A DNA stretch of 64,000 bases from CAVUNY01 sp963768585 (lineage in GTDB: Bacteria; Chloroflexota; Anaerolineae; Anaerolineales; Anaerolineaceae): positions 434,001 to 498,000 of the forward strand of contig CAVYIF010000013.1 in the NCBI GenBank assembly GCA_963768585.1, read 5' to 3'. Positions 35,280 to 44,249 of this stretch are shown one piece after another; the first letter of the stretch is position 1, and each line of letters starts with the position of its first letter. Both the position numbers and the translations under genes were made by a program. The notes under the pieces are model-generated. The model had not been told where the DNA came from and made no database searches. It saw only the letters and a list, made by a program, of their open reading frames with translations.

Positions 35280-36746
35280 ATGGATAGAAAAGCAAAAATT
35301 GTTGCCACCATCGGGCCCAGTTGTGGAGATGAAACGAAGCTTCAGAAATTGGTTGAAGCAGGTTTGAATGTTGCCCGACTTAATTTCTCCCATGGGACAC
35401 ATGAGAGCCATGCCCAAAGGATTATCTCTCTCCGTAAGCTCTCAAAAAAGTTGAACTGCCCAATCACGATCTTACAAGATTTACAGGGCCCGAAATTGCG
35501 AGTCGGCTGGCTGCCCAATGGTGAGGTGATTCTGCAATCAGGGCAGATTGTTGAGTTGACAAACAATCAAAGCAGCACATTTAAATCAGCAGGCAAAAAT
35601 GTAGCCGGTGTTGAAATCATCCAGCTGCCAATCGACATACCTGATTTAACCCATAGTTTATCTGCCGGAAAGCGTGTTCTATTAGACGATGGCCACCTCG
35701 AATTAGAGATCCAGGCGGTTCACCAGGGAAATATTTTGGCCAAAGTGATTCTGGGGGGAAAACTCACTTCCCATAAAGGAGTAAACTTCCCAGGCGTGCA
35801 TCTGGATATCCCAGGTTTTACCGAAAAAGATCACCAAGATCTGATCTTCGGGCTCGAACAAGATGTAGATGCGATAGCCATTTCCTTTGTACGCAGCGCC
35901 GAGGATATAAGAAACATCCGCCAGAAGATCGTATCAATCAACCCGGCCAGGTCTGCAATGCCCATAATCGCCAAACTGGAATTACCCGAAGCAATCGAAA
36001 ATCTGCATGAAATTGTACATGAGGCGGATGGCGTGATGGTTGCCAGAGGCGACCTGGGCGTAGAAACAAACCCGGCGCAAGTGCCCATTCTGCAAAAAGA
36101 AATTATCCAACTCGCAAACCGGCACGATAAAACCGTTATAACCGCTACCCAAATGCTGGATTCGATGATCCATAACCCCCGGCCTACCCGGGCCGAAGCG
36201 TCCGATGTAGCCAATGCGGTGTTTGATGGCACTGATGCCGTCATGCTTTCTGGGGAAACAGCCTCCGGGGATTTCCCTTTGGAAAGCGTCATGATGATGG
36301 ATGAGATTATCCGCGAGGCAGAATGCCACTTTTCCGCCTGGGGCAGCAAAAATGCCTTTCCGGAAGAGCCAACCCGCGATGATGCCATCTCCACCACGCG
36401 TGCGGCGCGCGAATTAGCCCATGATCGCAATGTGGCTGCCATAGCAGTATTTACCCAGAGCGGAAAAACGGCCCAACTCATGTCAAAAGCCAGGCCGCAG
36501 GTGCCCATCCTTGCTTTCACTCCGGAGGAAAAGACCTACCAGCAAATGGGGCTATTATGGGGTATCACACCCTTCCTTGTCCCCATCGCCAAAACGGTTG
36601 AAGAAATGATCCAGATCGTTGACAGATCAATTGTGGGTGGCAGTTCTTTCAAACTCGGTCAGCAGGTGGTTATGGTCACAGGTTTTCCGGTCGGGGCTTT
36701 ACGCCCGCCGAACTTTGCCTTGCTCCACACCATAGGTGAAGAATAA
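35280..36746 (+). CDS. pyk: pyruvate kinase
   Basis: A 488-residue pyruvate kinase converting PEP and ADP to pyruvate and ATP. KIVATIGPSCGDETKLQKL, NFSHGTHESH, the active-site MVARGDLGVE, and TATQMLDSM followed by RAEASDVANAVFDGTDAVMLSGETA are all diagnostic. The C-terminal allosteric domain is complete. GGAGGA precedes the ATG. The plus-strand gene series argF-rocD-pyk is continuous with gaps of 12 and 15 bases. Confidence 0.97.
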   Translation: MDRKAKIVATIGPSCGDETKLQKLVEAGLNVARLNFSHGTHESHAQRIISLRKLSKKLNCPITILQDLQGPKLRVGWLPNGEVILQSGQIVELTNNQSSTFKSAGKNVAGVEIIQLPIDIPDLTHSLSAGKRVLLDDGHLELEIQAVHQGNILAKVILGGKLTSHKGVNFPGVHLDIPGFTEKDHQDLIFGLEQDVDAIAISFVRSAEDIRNIRQKIVSINPARSAMPIIAKLELPEAIENLHEIVHEADGVMVARGDLGVETNPAQVPILQKEIIQLANRHDKTVITATQMLDSMIHNPRPTRAEASDVANAVFDGTDAVMLSGETASGDFPLESVMMMDEIIREAECHFSAWGSKNAFPEEPTRDDAISTTRAARELAHDRNVAAIAVFTQSGKTAQLMSKARPQVPILAFTPEEKTYQQMGLLWGITPFLVPIAKTVEEMIQIVDRSIVGGSSFKLGQQVVMVTGFPVGALRPPNFALLHTIGEE

Positions 36747-36783
36747 CCTGAAATGTGCGATCATACAAACATCCTGGAGCGCT

Positions 36784-37653
36784 ATGAACGATTCACCCAT
36801 TATCAGTACACATGATCTGGCAAAATTACTCTCAGAAAAAACTCTACGCATCATCGATTGCCGTTTCAATCTTGGTGATTCAGAATGGGGGCAAAAGGCT
36901 TACCTTCAAGGCCACATCCCTGGCGCTATTTATGCCCACCTGAATCTCGATCTATCCGGTCCGGTAGGTCCCAACACCGGTCGTCATCCTTTGCCTGAAG
37001 CGGAGCTTTTCCTCAAAAAATTAGCCGGATGGGGAATTTCACCTGAGACGCTGGTCGTTGTTTACGATACAGTCGGAGGTGCCTTTGCCAGCCGGTTGTG
37101 GTTCATGCTGCGCGCGGTTAACCACAAACAGGTTAAAGTGCTGGATGGAGGTTTGCCAAAATGGCAGGCAGATGGATATCCGCTCAGAAATGGGCCAGAG
37201 GATGTTTCACCAGTAGAAATATCTTCGGTTTACGCCACCGATTTCAACCCACAGCTTTTGGCAGTCACGCCAGAGATCACAGCAGCCATTAATGACCCAT
37301 CATCATCCATTCTCATGATCGACGCCCGAGCTGCAGAACGTTTTCAGGGTCTGCAGGAACCGATAGATCCGGTCGCCGGGCATATCCCCGGTGCGGTGAA
37401 TCGATTTCACGGCACCAACCTCACATCCGAAGGGGTTTTTAAACCTAAAAAGCTGCTGCGCGAGGAAATGCTGGCTTTGTTAGGGAATTATTCTGCGTCC
37501 CAGGCAGTTGTTTATTGTGGTTCTGGTGTGACCTCTTGCCATCACTTAATTGCATTTGAATTAGCCGGCCTGGAGGGAGCACGCCTCTATGCCGGCTCCT
37601 GGAGCGAATGGATCCGCGACCCCTCCCGTCCGGTCGCAATAGGCAAAGAATAA
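36784..37653 (+). CDS. sseA: sulfurtransferase (thiosulfate/3-mercaptopyruvate type)
   Basis: A 289-residue two-rhodanese protein. The N-terminal inactive domain carries GHIPGAIYAHLNLDLSGP and the C-terminal active domain has the loop CGSGVTSCH with the catalytic Cys. CGSGVT is the pattern of SseA-like enzymes. The frame is open 16 codons upstream, but ATG 36784 has GGAG and starts the domain. It is the last gene of the argF operon, ending at a strong terminator. Confidence 0.9.
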   Translation: MNDSPIISTHDLAKLLSEKTLRIIDCRFNLGDSEWGQKAYLQGHIPGAIYAHLNLDLSGPVGPNTGRHPLPEAELFLKKLAGWGISPETLVVVYDTVGGAFASRLWFMLRAVNHKQVKVLDGGLPKWQADGYPLRNGPEDVSPVEISSVYATDFNPQLLAVTPEITAAINDPSSSILMIDARAAERFQGLQEPIDPVAGHIPGAVNRFHGTNLTSEGVFKPKKLLREEMLALLGNYSASQAVVYCGSGVTSCHHLIAFELAGLEGARLYAGSWSEWIRDPSRPVAIGKE

Positions 37654-37656
37654 CCC

Positions 37657-37704
37657 CCCACTAAAAAAAACGACCGCCCATGGGCGGTCGTTTTTTTTAG
37701 TGGG
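37657..37704. terminator. perfect 48-bp palindromic bidirectional terminator
   Basis: 24 bases (37657-37680) are the exact reverse complement of the next 24 (37681-37704), with A8 and T8 runs placed within the arms and a GC core at the centre. It sits between the converging sulfurtransferase and korB genes (4 and 7 bases from their stops) and works in both directions. Confidence 0.95.
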
Positions 37705-37711
37705 AAAAAGA

Positions 37712-38767
37712 CTATTCAAACATAGCGTTCAAATTGTCGAGGCTTTCTTTTGATGGCCTGAGCTGTTCTTCAGTCATCCGGTTTAACGCCTGATCCGGCA
37801 AATCATACGTTTCAAAAATCGAAGGAACAGATGGATCGACATAAATCAGACCTGTTACCAGCCAATTTTCGCGGTGAGCTTCTTCTAACTCGCGAAAAGC
37901 CTGCCATCGAGAAGTTGGGTCATAATCTTTTTCCAACTTCTTTAAAACGATTGTTGAGCCATCATGCAGGACGACTTCTCGGGACGTGCCTTCTTCGTAA
38001 TCCTCGATCATAATCTCATCTCTGGCGGGCACAAAGGTAATATCGTGCAGTGGAGATTCATGGTCCTTACCATAAGCGTAAGAATGGATCGAGTCCTCGT
38101 GATTGTGGAATGTCACACAAGGGCTGATGATATCTAAAACTGAAATTCCGTGATGGCTGAACGCTGCCTTAAGCAATTCCTTTACCTGCTTGGGATCACC
38201 CGCGAAAGAACGCGCCACAAAAGTCGCATTTGCGGCCAATGCTTCCATGCATATATCCACCGGCAAATAAGGATTGATGCCCTGTTTCTTCAATGTCAGG
38301 CCCTTCTCTGCGGTTGCGGAAAATTGACCCTTGGTCAAACCATAAACACCATTATTTTCAATAATATACACCATGGGCAGGTTGCGGCGCATAAGATGCT
38401 TGAATTGGCCTAATCCAATGCTGGCGGTATCACCATCTCCACTGATGCCGATCCCACGCATGGTATGATCCCCAAACATCGCTCCGGACGCCAGGGACGG
38501 CATTCGCCCATGCAGACCATTGAAGCCAAAGGAACGACTTAAGAAATAGGTCGGGCTTTTGCTGCTGCATCCGATACCGCTGAATTTTATGACTTTCTCC
38601 GGCACAAGATCTATCTCATAACTGGCAGCAACAATCTGGCTGGCGATTGAATTATGGCCGCATCCGGCGCATAATGTACTGGCAGCACCGCGATAATCGG
38701 CTCGCGACAATCCTGCCAGGTTGATGCCTTTTGGTCGTTCTGGGAGAACCATCGATCGTGTTGTCAT
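37712..38767 (-). CDS. korB: 2-oxoacid:ferredoxin oxidoreductase, beta subunit
   Basis: A 351-residue TPP-binding subunit. CAGCGHNS and GIGCSSK are the Cys-containing segments near the N-terminus; GDGDTASIGLGQFKHLMRRN and IENNGVYGLTKGQ bind TPP-Mg. With KorA it oxidises 2-oxoglutarate (or a related 2-oxoacid) to acyl-CoA, CO2 and reduced ferredoxin. It overlaps korA by 4 bases. Length about 350 fits KorB-type rather than shorter PorB proteins. Exact 2-oxoacid is inference. Confidence 0.92.
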   Translation of the reverse strand: MTTRSMVLPERPKGINLAGLSRADYRGAASTLCAGCGHNSIASQIVAASYEIDLVPEKVIKFSGIGCSSKSPTYFLSRSFGFNGLHGRMPSLASGAMFGDHTMRGIGISGDGDTASIGLGQFKHLMRRNLPMVYIIENNGVYGLTKGQFSATAEKGLTLKKQGINPYLPVDICMEALAANATFVARSFAGDPKQVKELLKAAFSHHGISVLDIISPCVTFHNHEDSIHSYAYGKDHESPLHDITFVPARDEIMIEDYEEGTSREVVLHDGSTIVLKKLEKDYDPTSRWQAFRELEEAHRENWLVTGLIYVDPSVPSIFETYDLPDQALNRMTEEQLRPSKESLDNLNAMFE

Positions 38768-40617
38768 GATTCATTTACCTCCTGGGCGAGAATAGTTTCT
38801 CGTACCCATTTTGCGGATAAGGCCAGACCATCAACATGCGAAGCCTTGCGTAACCGGGTTGCATTTTCTGGGCTTTCCAACGTCAACAGCTGTTTCAATT
38901 GTCCATCCCGGTTAATTTCGACAACATAATTCCGCTCGTGGTTTTTGATAAACTCAACCACCTCTTCTGGGAAGGGTATCGCACGCACGCGCAGATAATC
39001 TGTCGGAATTCCCATTTCTATAAGCTGGTCTCTGGCTTCTTCCACGGCTGGGTCGGCTGACCCCATAGAAATAATTCCAATTTCAGCCCCATCCATCCGT
39101 TTAATTTCAGACTTTGGCACGGAATGACGCGCCAGGCTGACTTTTTGCCCCAACCTGTTCATTAATCGTTCCCAATTCTCAGGCTCTTCAGAGTATTTTG
39201 CGTATTCATCGTGCCCAGTTCCCCGTGTGAAGTACGCGCTTTTCGGATGCAGGTTGCCTGGTACGGTGCGGTATGGAATGCCATCTCCATCAATATCCAG
39301 GTAGCGCCCCCAATCACCGTTGCGTTCCTGGAGTAGTTTTTCCAAATCCTCTTCCCACAGGATCTTACCGCGATCCATTGGCGTATCGGGATATTCAAAC
39401 TTCTGGCTCATCCATTGATTCATACCCAGATCAAGATCGCTGAGAACCATAACCGGCGTCTGGTACCGTTCCGCCAGGTCGAATGCCTTCCATCCAAATT
39501 CGAAACACTCGGCGACGGAACCGGGAATCAGAATGATAAAATTTTTGTCTCCCTGGCTGTGGAAGTAAACCTGCGTCAGATCTCCCTGGGCAATTCGGGT
39601 TGGCAAACCCGTGCTGGGACCAACACGCTGTACATCCCAAACCACTACAGGAATTTCGGCATAATATGCCAGACCAAGATATTCCGACATCAGGCTGATT
39701 CCAGGGCCAGAGGTGGAAGTCATTGCGCGCAATCCACTCCATCCAGCACCGGTTGCCATCCCAATAGCTGCCAGTTCATCTTCTGCCTGGACTACCACAC
39801 AGGTATTTTTTCCAGACACGGGATCTTTACGCAATTCGTCCACAGATAGATGCAGTGATTCGGCCAGACTTGAGGCAGGAGTAATCGGATACCAGGCAAC
39901 AAATTGGACACCGCCATAAATCGCGCCTAATGCGCCAGCAGTATTACCATCTACCATAATGTACCCTTCGGTGGCAGCCATCGGTTCTACCCGGTAGCTG
40001 TCCTTTTTCTCTAAATTTTCACTTGCCCAAAGTGCTGCCGCCTTGATGATCCCCATATTGGAATCGATTGCCTTTTTCTTGCCTTTAAAATGGTGGTCTA
40101 AAGCCTGGTATATCTGATCGAGGTCGATACCCAACATTTCAGACAATACTCCGACGTATACCATATTGGCCATGTAATCGCGTAAAGCCTGCGGCGGGTT
40201 CGCTTCTTTGACCAATCTTTTTACAGGCATTGGATAGGAAATGATATCCTCGCGTGTAATACTGCCCTTAATGTCGTCCGAATAGAACAATACACCACCG
40301 GGAAGGAGATACTCTTGTTCTTTTAGGAAGGTGGTGGGGTTCATCGCAACGACAATATCATCTTTTTCCTTTCTTGCCAGGTAACCATCCTTATTCAAGC
40401 GAATGGAGTACCAGGTAGGTAGGCCCTGGATGTTGGAAGGGAAAATATTCTTTCCGGAAACAGGGATGCCCATACGGAACAATGCCCTTAACAGGGTATT
40501 ATTCGCAGTTGCACTTCCAGATCCATTAATTGTGCTGAACGTAACGACAAAGTCATTCACAATCGACTTTTGTTGATCGCCTTCGCCCATGGACTTGGTT
40601 GTTTCAGAAGGGTACAT
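38764..40617 (-). CDS. korA: 2-oxoacid:ferredoxin oxidoreductase, fused gamma-alpha subunit
   Basis: A 617-residue protein. The N-terminal third (about 20-190) is the gamma (CoA/acceptor) domain, starting VVTFSTINGSGSATANNTLLRALFRMG; the rest is the pyrimidine-binding alpha domain with WYPITPASSLAE, TSTSGPGISLMSEYLGLAYYAE and QGDLTQV. This gamma-alpha fusion is typical of KorA enzymes. AAGGAG 5 bases before the ATG at 40617. Oxygen-sensitive ferredoxin-linked metabolism is implied. Confidence 0.92.
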   Translation of the reverse strand: MYPSETTKSMGEGDQQKSIVNDFVVTFSTINGSGSATANNTLLRALFRMGIPVSGKNIFPSNIQGLPTWYSIRLNKDGYLARKEKDDIVVAMNPTTFLKEQEYLLPGGVLFYSDDIKGSITREDIISYPMPVKRLVKEANPPQALRDYMANMVYVGVLSEMLGIDLDQIYQALDHHFKGKKKAIDSNMGIIKAAALWASENLEKKDSYRVEPMAATEGYIMVDGNTAGALGAIYGGVQFVAWYPITPASSLAESLHLSVDELRKDPVSGKNTCVVVQAEDELAAIGMATGAGWSGLRAMTSTSGPGISLMSEYLGLAYYAEIPVVVWDVQRVGPSTGLPTRIAQGDLTQVYFHSQGDKNFIILIPGSVAECFEFGWKAFDLAERYQTPVMVLSDLDLGMNQWMSQKFEYPDTPMDRGKILWEEDLEKLLQERNGDWGRYLDIDGDGIPYRTVPGNLHPKSAYFTRGTGHDEYAKYSEEPENWERLMNRLGQKVSLARHSVPKSEIKRMDGAEIGIISMGSADPAVEEARDQLIEMGIPTDYLRVRAIPFPEEVVEFIKNHERNYVVEINRDGQLKQLLTLESPENATRLRKASHVDGLALSAKWVRETILAQEVNES

Positions 40618-40659
40618 TGTAACTCCTTGACAGAAGTAGATCGGGGTGATTTCCCGGAT

Positions 40660-41355
40660 TTATTCGAATAATTGTGTGGGGGAAATTCGCTCGCGTTGGT
40701 TGATCAGTTCCATATGCTCAGATAGGGCTTGAAAGCCAGCCGAAAAATCTCCTTCGCATATGGCATCGACCATTTTTTGGTGGTATGCCCAAACTTGCTG
40801 CAAATAATGCAGCTCGGTATATACATCTAATCCAACAGCTTCATACAGATTCCAATAAGCCTCCAAAATACCCATGACGAATGGATTATTTAGTCTGCAA
40901 AATATTAAAAGATGAAGTTCTCGATGTTCCTGATGAGGGATTTGTATTGGAGATCGCTGTAATTTATCATAAGCCCGCGTCATTAATACACGCAAGCTCT
41001 CAAAATCACTCACATTGAGAAGGTTCACAGCTTCAAACCAGTAAGCTGCCTCGACATGCTTTCTAAAATCAGAAAACATCTTGAAGTAACTTGAGTCAAC
41101 TGCAATGGCATAAGCCAGGCCTTGTTCTACCGCCGGTCGAAATGAAAACGGCAAGCGTCGAATACCTGTTCTTGGTTTTACCTCTACCCATCCTAAGGCG
41201 CGAGCTACTTCGAGCTGCTCACGCAAGCTGGCAACACTAACTCCTAGTTCTTTCGAAAGTACCGTCAATGGTGGAATACGTTCATCCTTTTGAGATTCAG
41301 CGGAAAGGTATCTCAAAAAAACAGAAAGCTGGTCAGGAAGGTGTTTGATTTGCAT
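40660..41355 (-). CDS. GntR-type regulator with FCD domain
   Basis: A 231-residue winged-helix protein (residues 15-65: LTVLSKELGVSVASLREQLEVARALGWVE) with a C-terminal all-helical FadR-like ligand domain whose HREL...H...H residues can bind metal and a carboxylate. Members sense organic acids. It lies 42 bases upstream of korA on the same strand and probably controls korAB. Shine-Dalgarno is weak at the ATG. Confidence 0.85.
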   Translation of the reverse strand: MQIKHLPDQLSVFLRYLSAESQKDERIPPLTVLSKELGVSVASLREQLEVARALGWVEVKPRTGIRRLPFSFRPAVEQGLAYAIAVDSSYFKMFSDFRKHVEAAYWFEAVNLLNVSDFESLRVLMTRAYDKLQRSPIQIPHQEHRELHLLIFCRLNNPFVMGILEAYWNLYEAVGLDVYTELHYLQQVWAYHQKMVDAICEGDFSAGFQALSEHMELINQRERISPTQLFE

Positions 41356-41388
41356 TTTGGGTTAAATGAATTGATTTGATTAATCCGA

Positions 41389-42288
41389 TTATTCAGACGA
41401 ATAGAGTGTATCACCATCCATTTCATTTGTCAATTTTGTGAATTCTGGCGCTAACTCAGATACAGCTTTGGCGATTCGTGTACCAGGCCAGGTGAGAAAA
41501 CTCCCGTCAACCAGTAGAATTGGGATATCGATCTGCGTTGACGCCCGGTATTCCGATTTGATTCGAATGGCATCATTTTCACTAAACGGATAAGGTTCAT
41601 CCGGCAGCAAGATTATCTCCGGTTGAGCCGTAATTACTTCCTGAAAATTTACCCGTGGATATCTAATGTCGCGTTCACCGGGTGGATCAGATTCCGCCAA
41701 ACCTAAATCTGCTTCGATTGGATAACGCCGTTTCCGGTCTGCAAACACATTTTGCGCACCCATGATCGATAACAGATCATGCATATACGTGTCCTGGTTG
41801 AATGTCATCCACCACGCGCTTCCCTCCTGGTTTGTTTCATGCCAGATTGGGCAAAAATAGCGAACCGGTGGCTGATCAAACGCAGCCAGCCGGGCATATT
41901 CCACAACTTTTTCTATCATGCGAAGTTTTGAATATGCAATTTCGTCGCGAAACAGGCGGGCCAATTGCCATAAATCTGCGATTGCTTCATCCACTGTTTT
42001 GGGAAATGTCAACCAGACAGGAATACCCAAATCCTGGATTTGGTGGACCGACTGTTTAGAATTTTCTTCCTGGTTGGCAATCACCAAATCAGGGTGCAGC
42101 GCGGCAATATCCTCAACTCGGGGATTTTTCGTCCCACCCACCCTGGTTATTTTTTCAACTTCCGTCTTTGGGTGGATACAATAATCGGTGATCCCAACAA
42201 TATTCTTTCCAAATCCAAGATCAAAAAGACTCTCTGTCATGGATGGCACTAAAGAGACAACCCGCTGCGGAGGGTGATCGATTTCCAT
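41389..42288 (-). CDS. BtuF-like binding protein without a signal peptide
   Basis: About 299 residues of the helical-backbone metal-receptor fold (BtuF/FepB type). RVVSLVPSMTESLFDLGFGKNIVGIT is the usual first block and HPDLVIANQEEN follows. These proteins normally carry cobalamin or iron chelates outside the membrane, but no signal peptide or lipobox is seen even from the longer start at 42333. That longer start falls inside the neighbour's terminator, while 42288 has GGGAG. The protein appears cytoplasmic. Its partner is unknown; it shares the korAB strand, 33 bases before the FCD regulator. Confidence 0.82.
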   Translation of the reverse strand: MEIDHPPQRVVSLVPSMTESLFDLGFGKNIVGITDYCIHPKTEVEKITRVGGTKNPRVEDIAALHPDLVIANQEENSKQSVHQIQDLGIPVWLTFPKTVDEAIADLWQLARLFRDEIAYSKLRMIEKVVEYARLAAFDQPPVRYFCPIWHETNQEGSAWWMTFNQDTYMHDLLSIMGAQNVFADRKRRYPIEADLGLAESDPPGERDIRYPRVNFQEVITAQPEIILLPDEPYPFSENDAIRIKSEYRASTQIDIPILLVDGSFLTWPGTRIAKAVSELAPEFTKLTNEMDGDTLYSSE

Positions 42289-42304
42289 TTTGTCACTCCC
42301 TTCG

Positions 42305-42338
42305 GAAAACAAAACAGGTTTGGGTTGTCCCAAACCTG
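42305..42338 (-). terminator. intrinsic terminator of the nuo operon
   Basis: A perfect 10-bp stem (42315-42324 with 42329-42338) around a 4-base loop, followed on the minus strand by an interrupted T tract. It lies 6 bases beyond the amidohydrolase stop. Confidence 0.85.
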
Positions 42339-42343
42339 CCTGC

Positions 42344-43522
42344 TTATTTTGAACTCAATAGTTCGCTGGCTGCTACAACCATCAAGGTTGAAGCCCAAAC
42401 CAGGGCGCTTTCATCAAAATCAAACCTGGGGTGATGGTGAGGATAATCCAATTTTGCGTCCGAATTTGCACCACCGGCAAGCATATATACGCCTGGAATT
42501 TTCTCCATCATATAAGCCATATCTTCAGAAACCATGGATTGGTAGGACGTGATTAAATTTGCCTCAGGTAGTTCAACTCGCACCCTGCGCGCCAATCGTT
42601 CAGCCAGTTTGGGATCGTTAACGACCGGCGGCGTCAGGAGTGTGGTTTGAATCTCCGCGCTGCATCCCATCGCCTGGGCAATGCCATTTACCAGCTCTCT
42701 AAAACGTGTCAGAACGATTTCGCGAATTTGCGGTTCGAACGTGCGAATCGTTCCGCGCAGTTCTGCTGTCTGGGGAATCACATTGAACGCATCCCCCGCC
42801 TGTAATTTGGTCACACTGACCACAGCCGATTGTAAAGGATTAATATTTCTCGAAACAATGGTTTGCAGCGCAGTCACAATCTGAGCTGCGGCCGCAACAG
42901 GATCGATTGTCTGATGCGGAAGTGCGCCATGCCCACCACGACCGGTCAGCTTAATCTGAAAAATTTCAGATCCTGCCATCAATGGGCCAGGTACGATTGC
43001 GAGTGTGCCCACAGGTAAATCATTCCAGATATGCAGCGATAGGGTATGCTCGGGTACCGGACTTTTGAGCACGCCAGCTTCAATCATGCGTTCTGCCCCA
43101 CCTAATCCTTCCTCTGCGGGTTGAAATACCAGCTTGGCCTGCCCATGTATTGTTTTTCGCTGACGGTTGAGCATTTGGGCCACCGTCAAACCAATGGCAA
43201 CATGCCCATCGTGACCGCAGGCGTGCATCACCCCAGGTTTTGTCGAAGCATATTCTTTGCCTGTATCTTCCTGAACAGGTAACGCATCCATGTCAAAACG
43301 CAGCAAGACGGTCGGTCCCGGATGCCCTCCTTCTAAAACAGAAACGACACCGGTCTCCGCAACACCGGTGATCACCTCTAAGCCAAGAGAGGACAATTCC
43401 TGAGCAATGATCCCCGCGGTGCGCACTTCCTGATATCCCAATTCCGGGTTCATGTGGAAATCACGCCGCAATCTCTGGCTGTAAGGGAATATTTCCTGCG
43501 CTAACGAGAAAATTTCAGACAT
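42344..43522 (-). CDS. M20D amidohydrolase (hippurate/N-acyl-amino-acid type)
   Basis: A 392-residue metallopeptidase-fold hydrolase that removes acyl groups from amino acids. MHACGHDGH is the metal-binding core, QPAEEG contains the catalytic Glu pair, and GRGGHGALPHQTIDPV lies in the dimerisation domain. The ATG at 43522 lies one base after the stop of the preceding gene (TAAaATG), implying coupling. It is the last gene of the nuoB operon, before the terminator. Substrate unknown. Confidence 0.9.
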   Translation of the reverse strand: MSEIFSLAQEIFPYSQRLRRDFHMNPELGYQEVRTAGIIAQELSSLGLEVITGVAETGVVSVLEGGHPGPTVLLRFDMDALPVQEDTGKEYASTKPGVMHACGHDGHVAIGLTVAQMLNRQRKTIHGQAKLVFQPAEEGLGGAERMIEAGVLKSPVPEHTLSLHIWNDLPVGTLAIVPGPLMAGSEIFQIKLTGRGGHGALPHQTIDPVAAAAQIVTALQTIVSRNINPLQSAVVSVTKLQAGDAFNVIPQTAELRGTIRTFEPQIREIVLTRFRELVNGIAQAMGCSAEIQTTLLTPPVVNDPKLAERLARRVRVELPEANLITSYQSMVSEDMAYMMEKIPGVYMLAGGANSDAKLDYPHHHPRFDFDESALVWASTLMVVAASELLSSK

Positions 43523-43523
43523 T

Positions 43524-44249
43524 TTATTTTCTAAATACAAACCGGCGGAATTTTTCCTCGTATCGTGGTGCCTCATCCGTGCTTTCAGGTGTATGCCGGC
43601 TCCGCATCCGCTCCTCTAATTTAGCGGGATCTCCGATCTGGCTGGCGTGATTCTTCAACGCCCGGATTTTATCCTCCCAGGTAGAGGTGACATCCATAAC
43701 TACATTTGGCTGAGAAGTAACCGATAACCAGACTTCCTTGATCGAATGTGGTTCCAATCCTTCGAGAAGTAATTCAGGAAAATAGAGCGGGTTACCAGTG
43801 GCCGGAAAGATCGCATCCACCACAATCTGGCCTGCCGCGCGATGGTCCGGATGGTTGATTGAAGCCTCGTTAGGAAAGATATTGGTTGGATCGCATGAAA
43901 CAACGATATCCGGGCGCTCTTCGCGGATGATCCGCGTGACACGCTTACGCGTTTCAAGGCTTGGAACCAGGCATCCGTCTTCATAATCCAGAAAACGGAC
44001 TCCATCCACACCTAATTCTTTCGCTGCTGCGGCCTGCTCCACTTCGCGTTTCATCGCCAGGTCAAATGAACGGACATTGCGCTCATTCGAACCTTTATCT
44101 CCACGGGTAAGCAGGCAGTAGCGAACGTGGTGGCCCATCTGGGTCCATCGCCGAATGGTGGCCCCACAAAAAAATTCCGGGTCATCCGGATGAGCCAGGA
44201 TGACCAGGATCTTTCTTTTATCTTCCCAATTTTCAATGGATTCAGGCAT
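43524..44249 (-). CDS. PIG-L/LmbE-family deacetylase
   Basis: A 241-residue zinc deacetylase fold. AHPDDPEF supplies the metal ligands and catalytic Asp, and the third ligand His is in NHPDHRAAG. Family members deacetylate N-acetylglucosamine conjugates (for example in bacillithiol or mycothiol synthesis). The ATG at 44249 has GGGAGG and overlaps the ricT end by 8 bases. No thiol-synthesis genes are alongside, so substrate is open. Confidence 0.88.
   Translation of the reverse strand: MPESIENWEDKRKILVILAHPDDPEFFCGATIRRWTQMGHHVRYCLLTRGDKGSNERNVRSFDLAMKREVEQAAAAKELGVDGVRFLDYEDGCLVPSLETRKRVTRIIREERPDIVVSCDPTNIFPNEASINHPDHRAAGQIVVDAIFPATGNPLYFPELLLEGLEPHSIKEVWLSVTSQPNVVMDVTSTWEDKIRALKNHASQIGDPAKLEERMRSRHTPESTDEAPRYEEKFRRFVFRK

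Noticed and set aside
35831..36520. A 229-codon minus-strand frame inside pyk
   Set aside because: It is a shadow of pyruvate kinase; the Ser/Met-rich translation has no domain.
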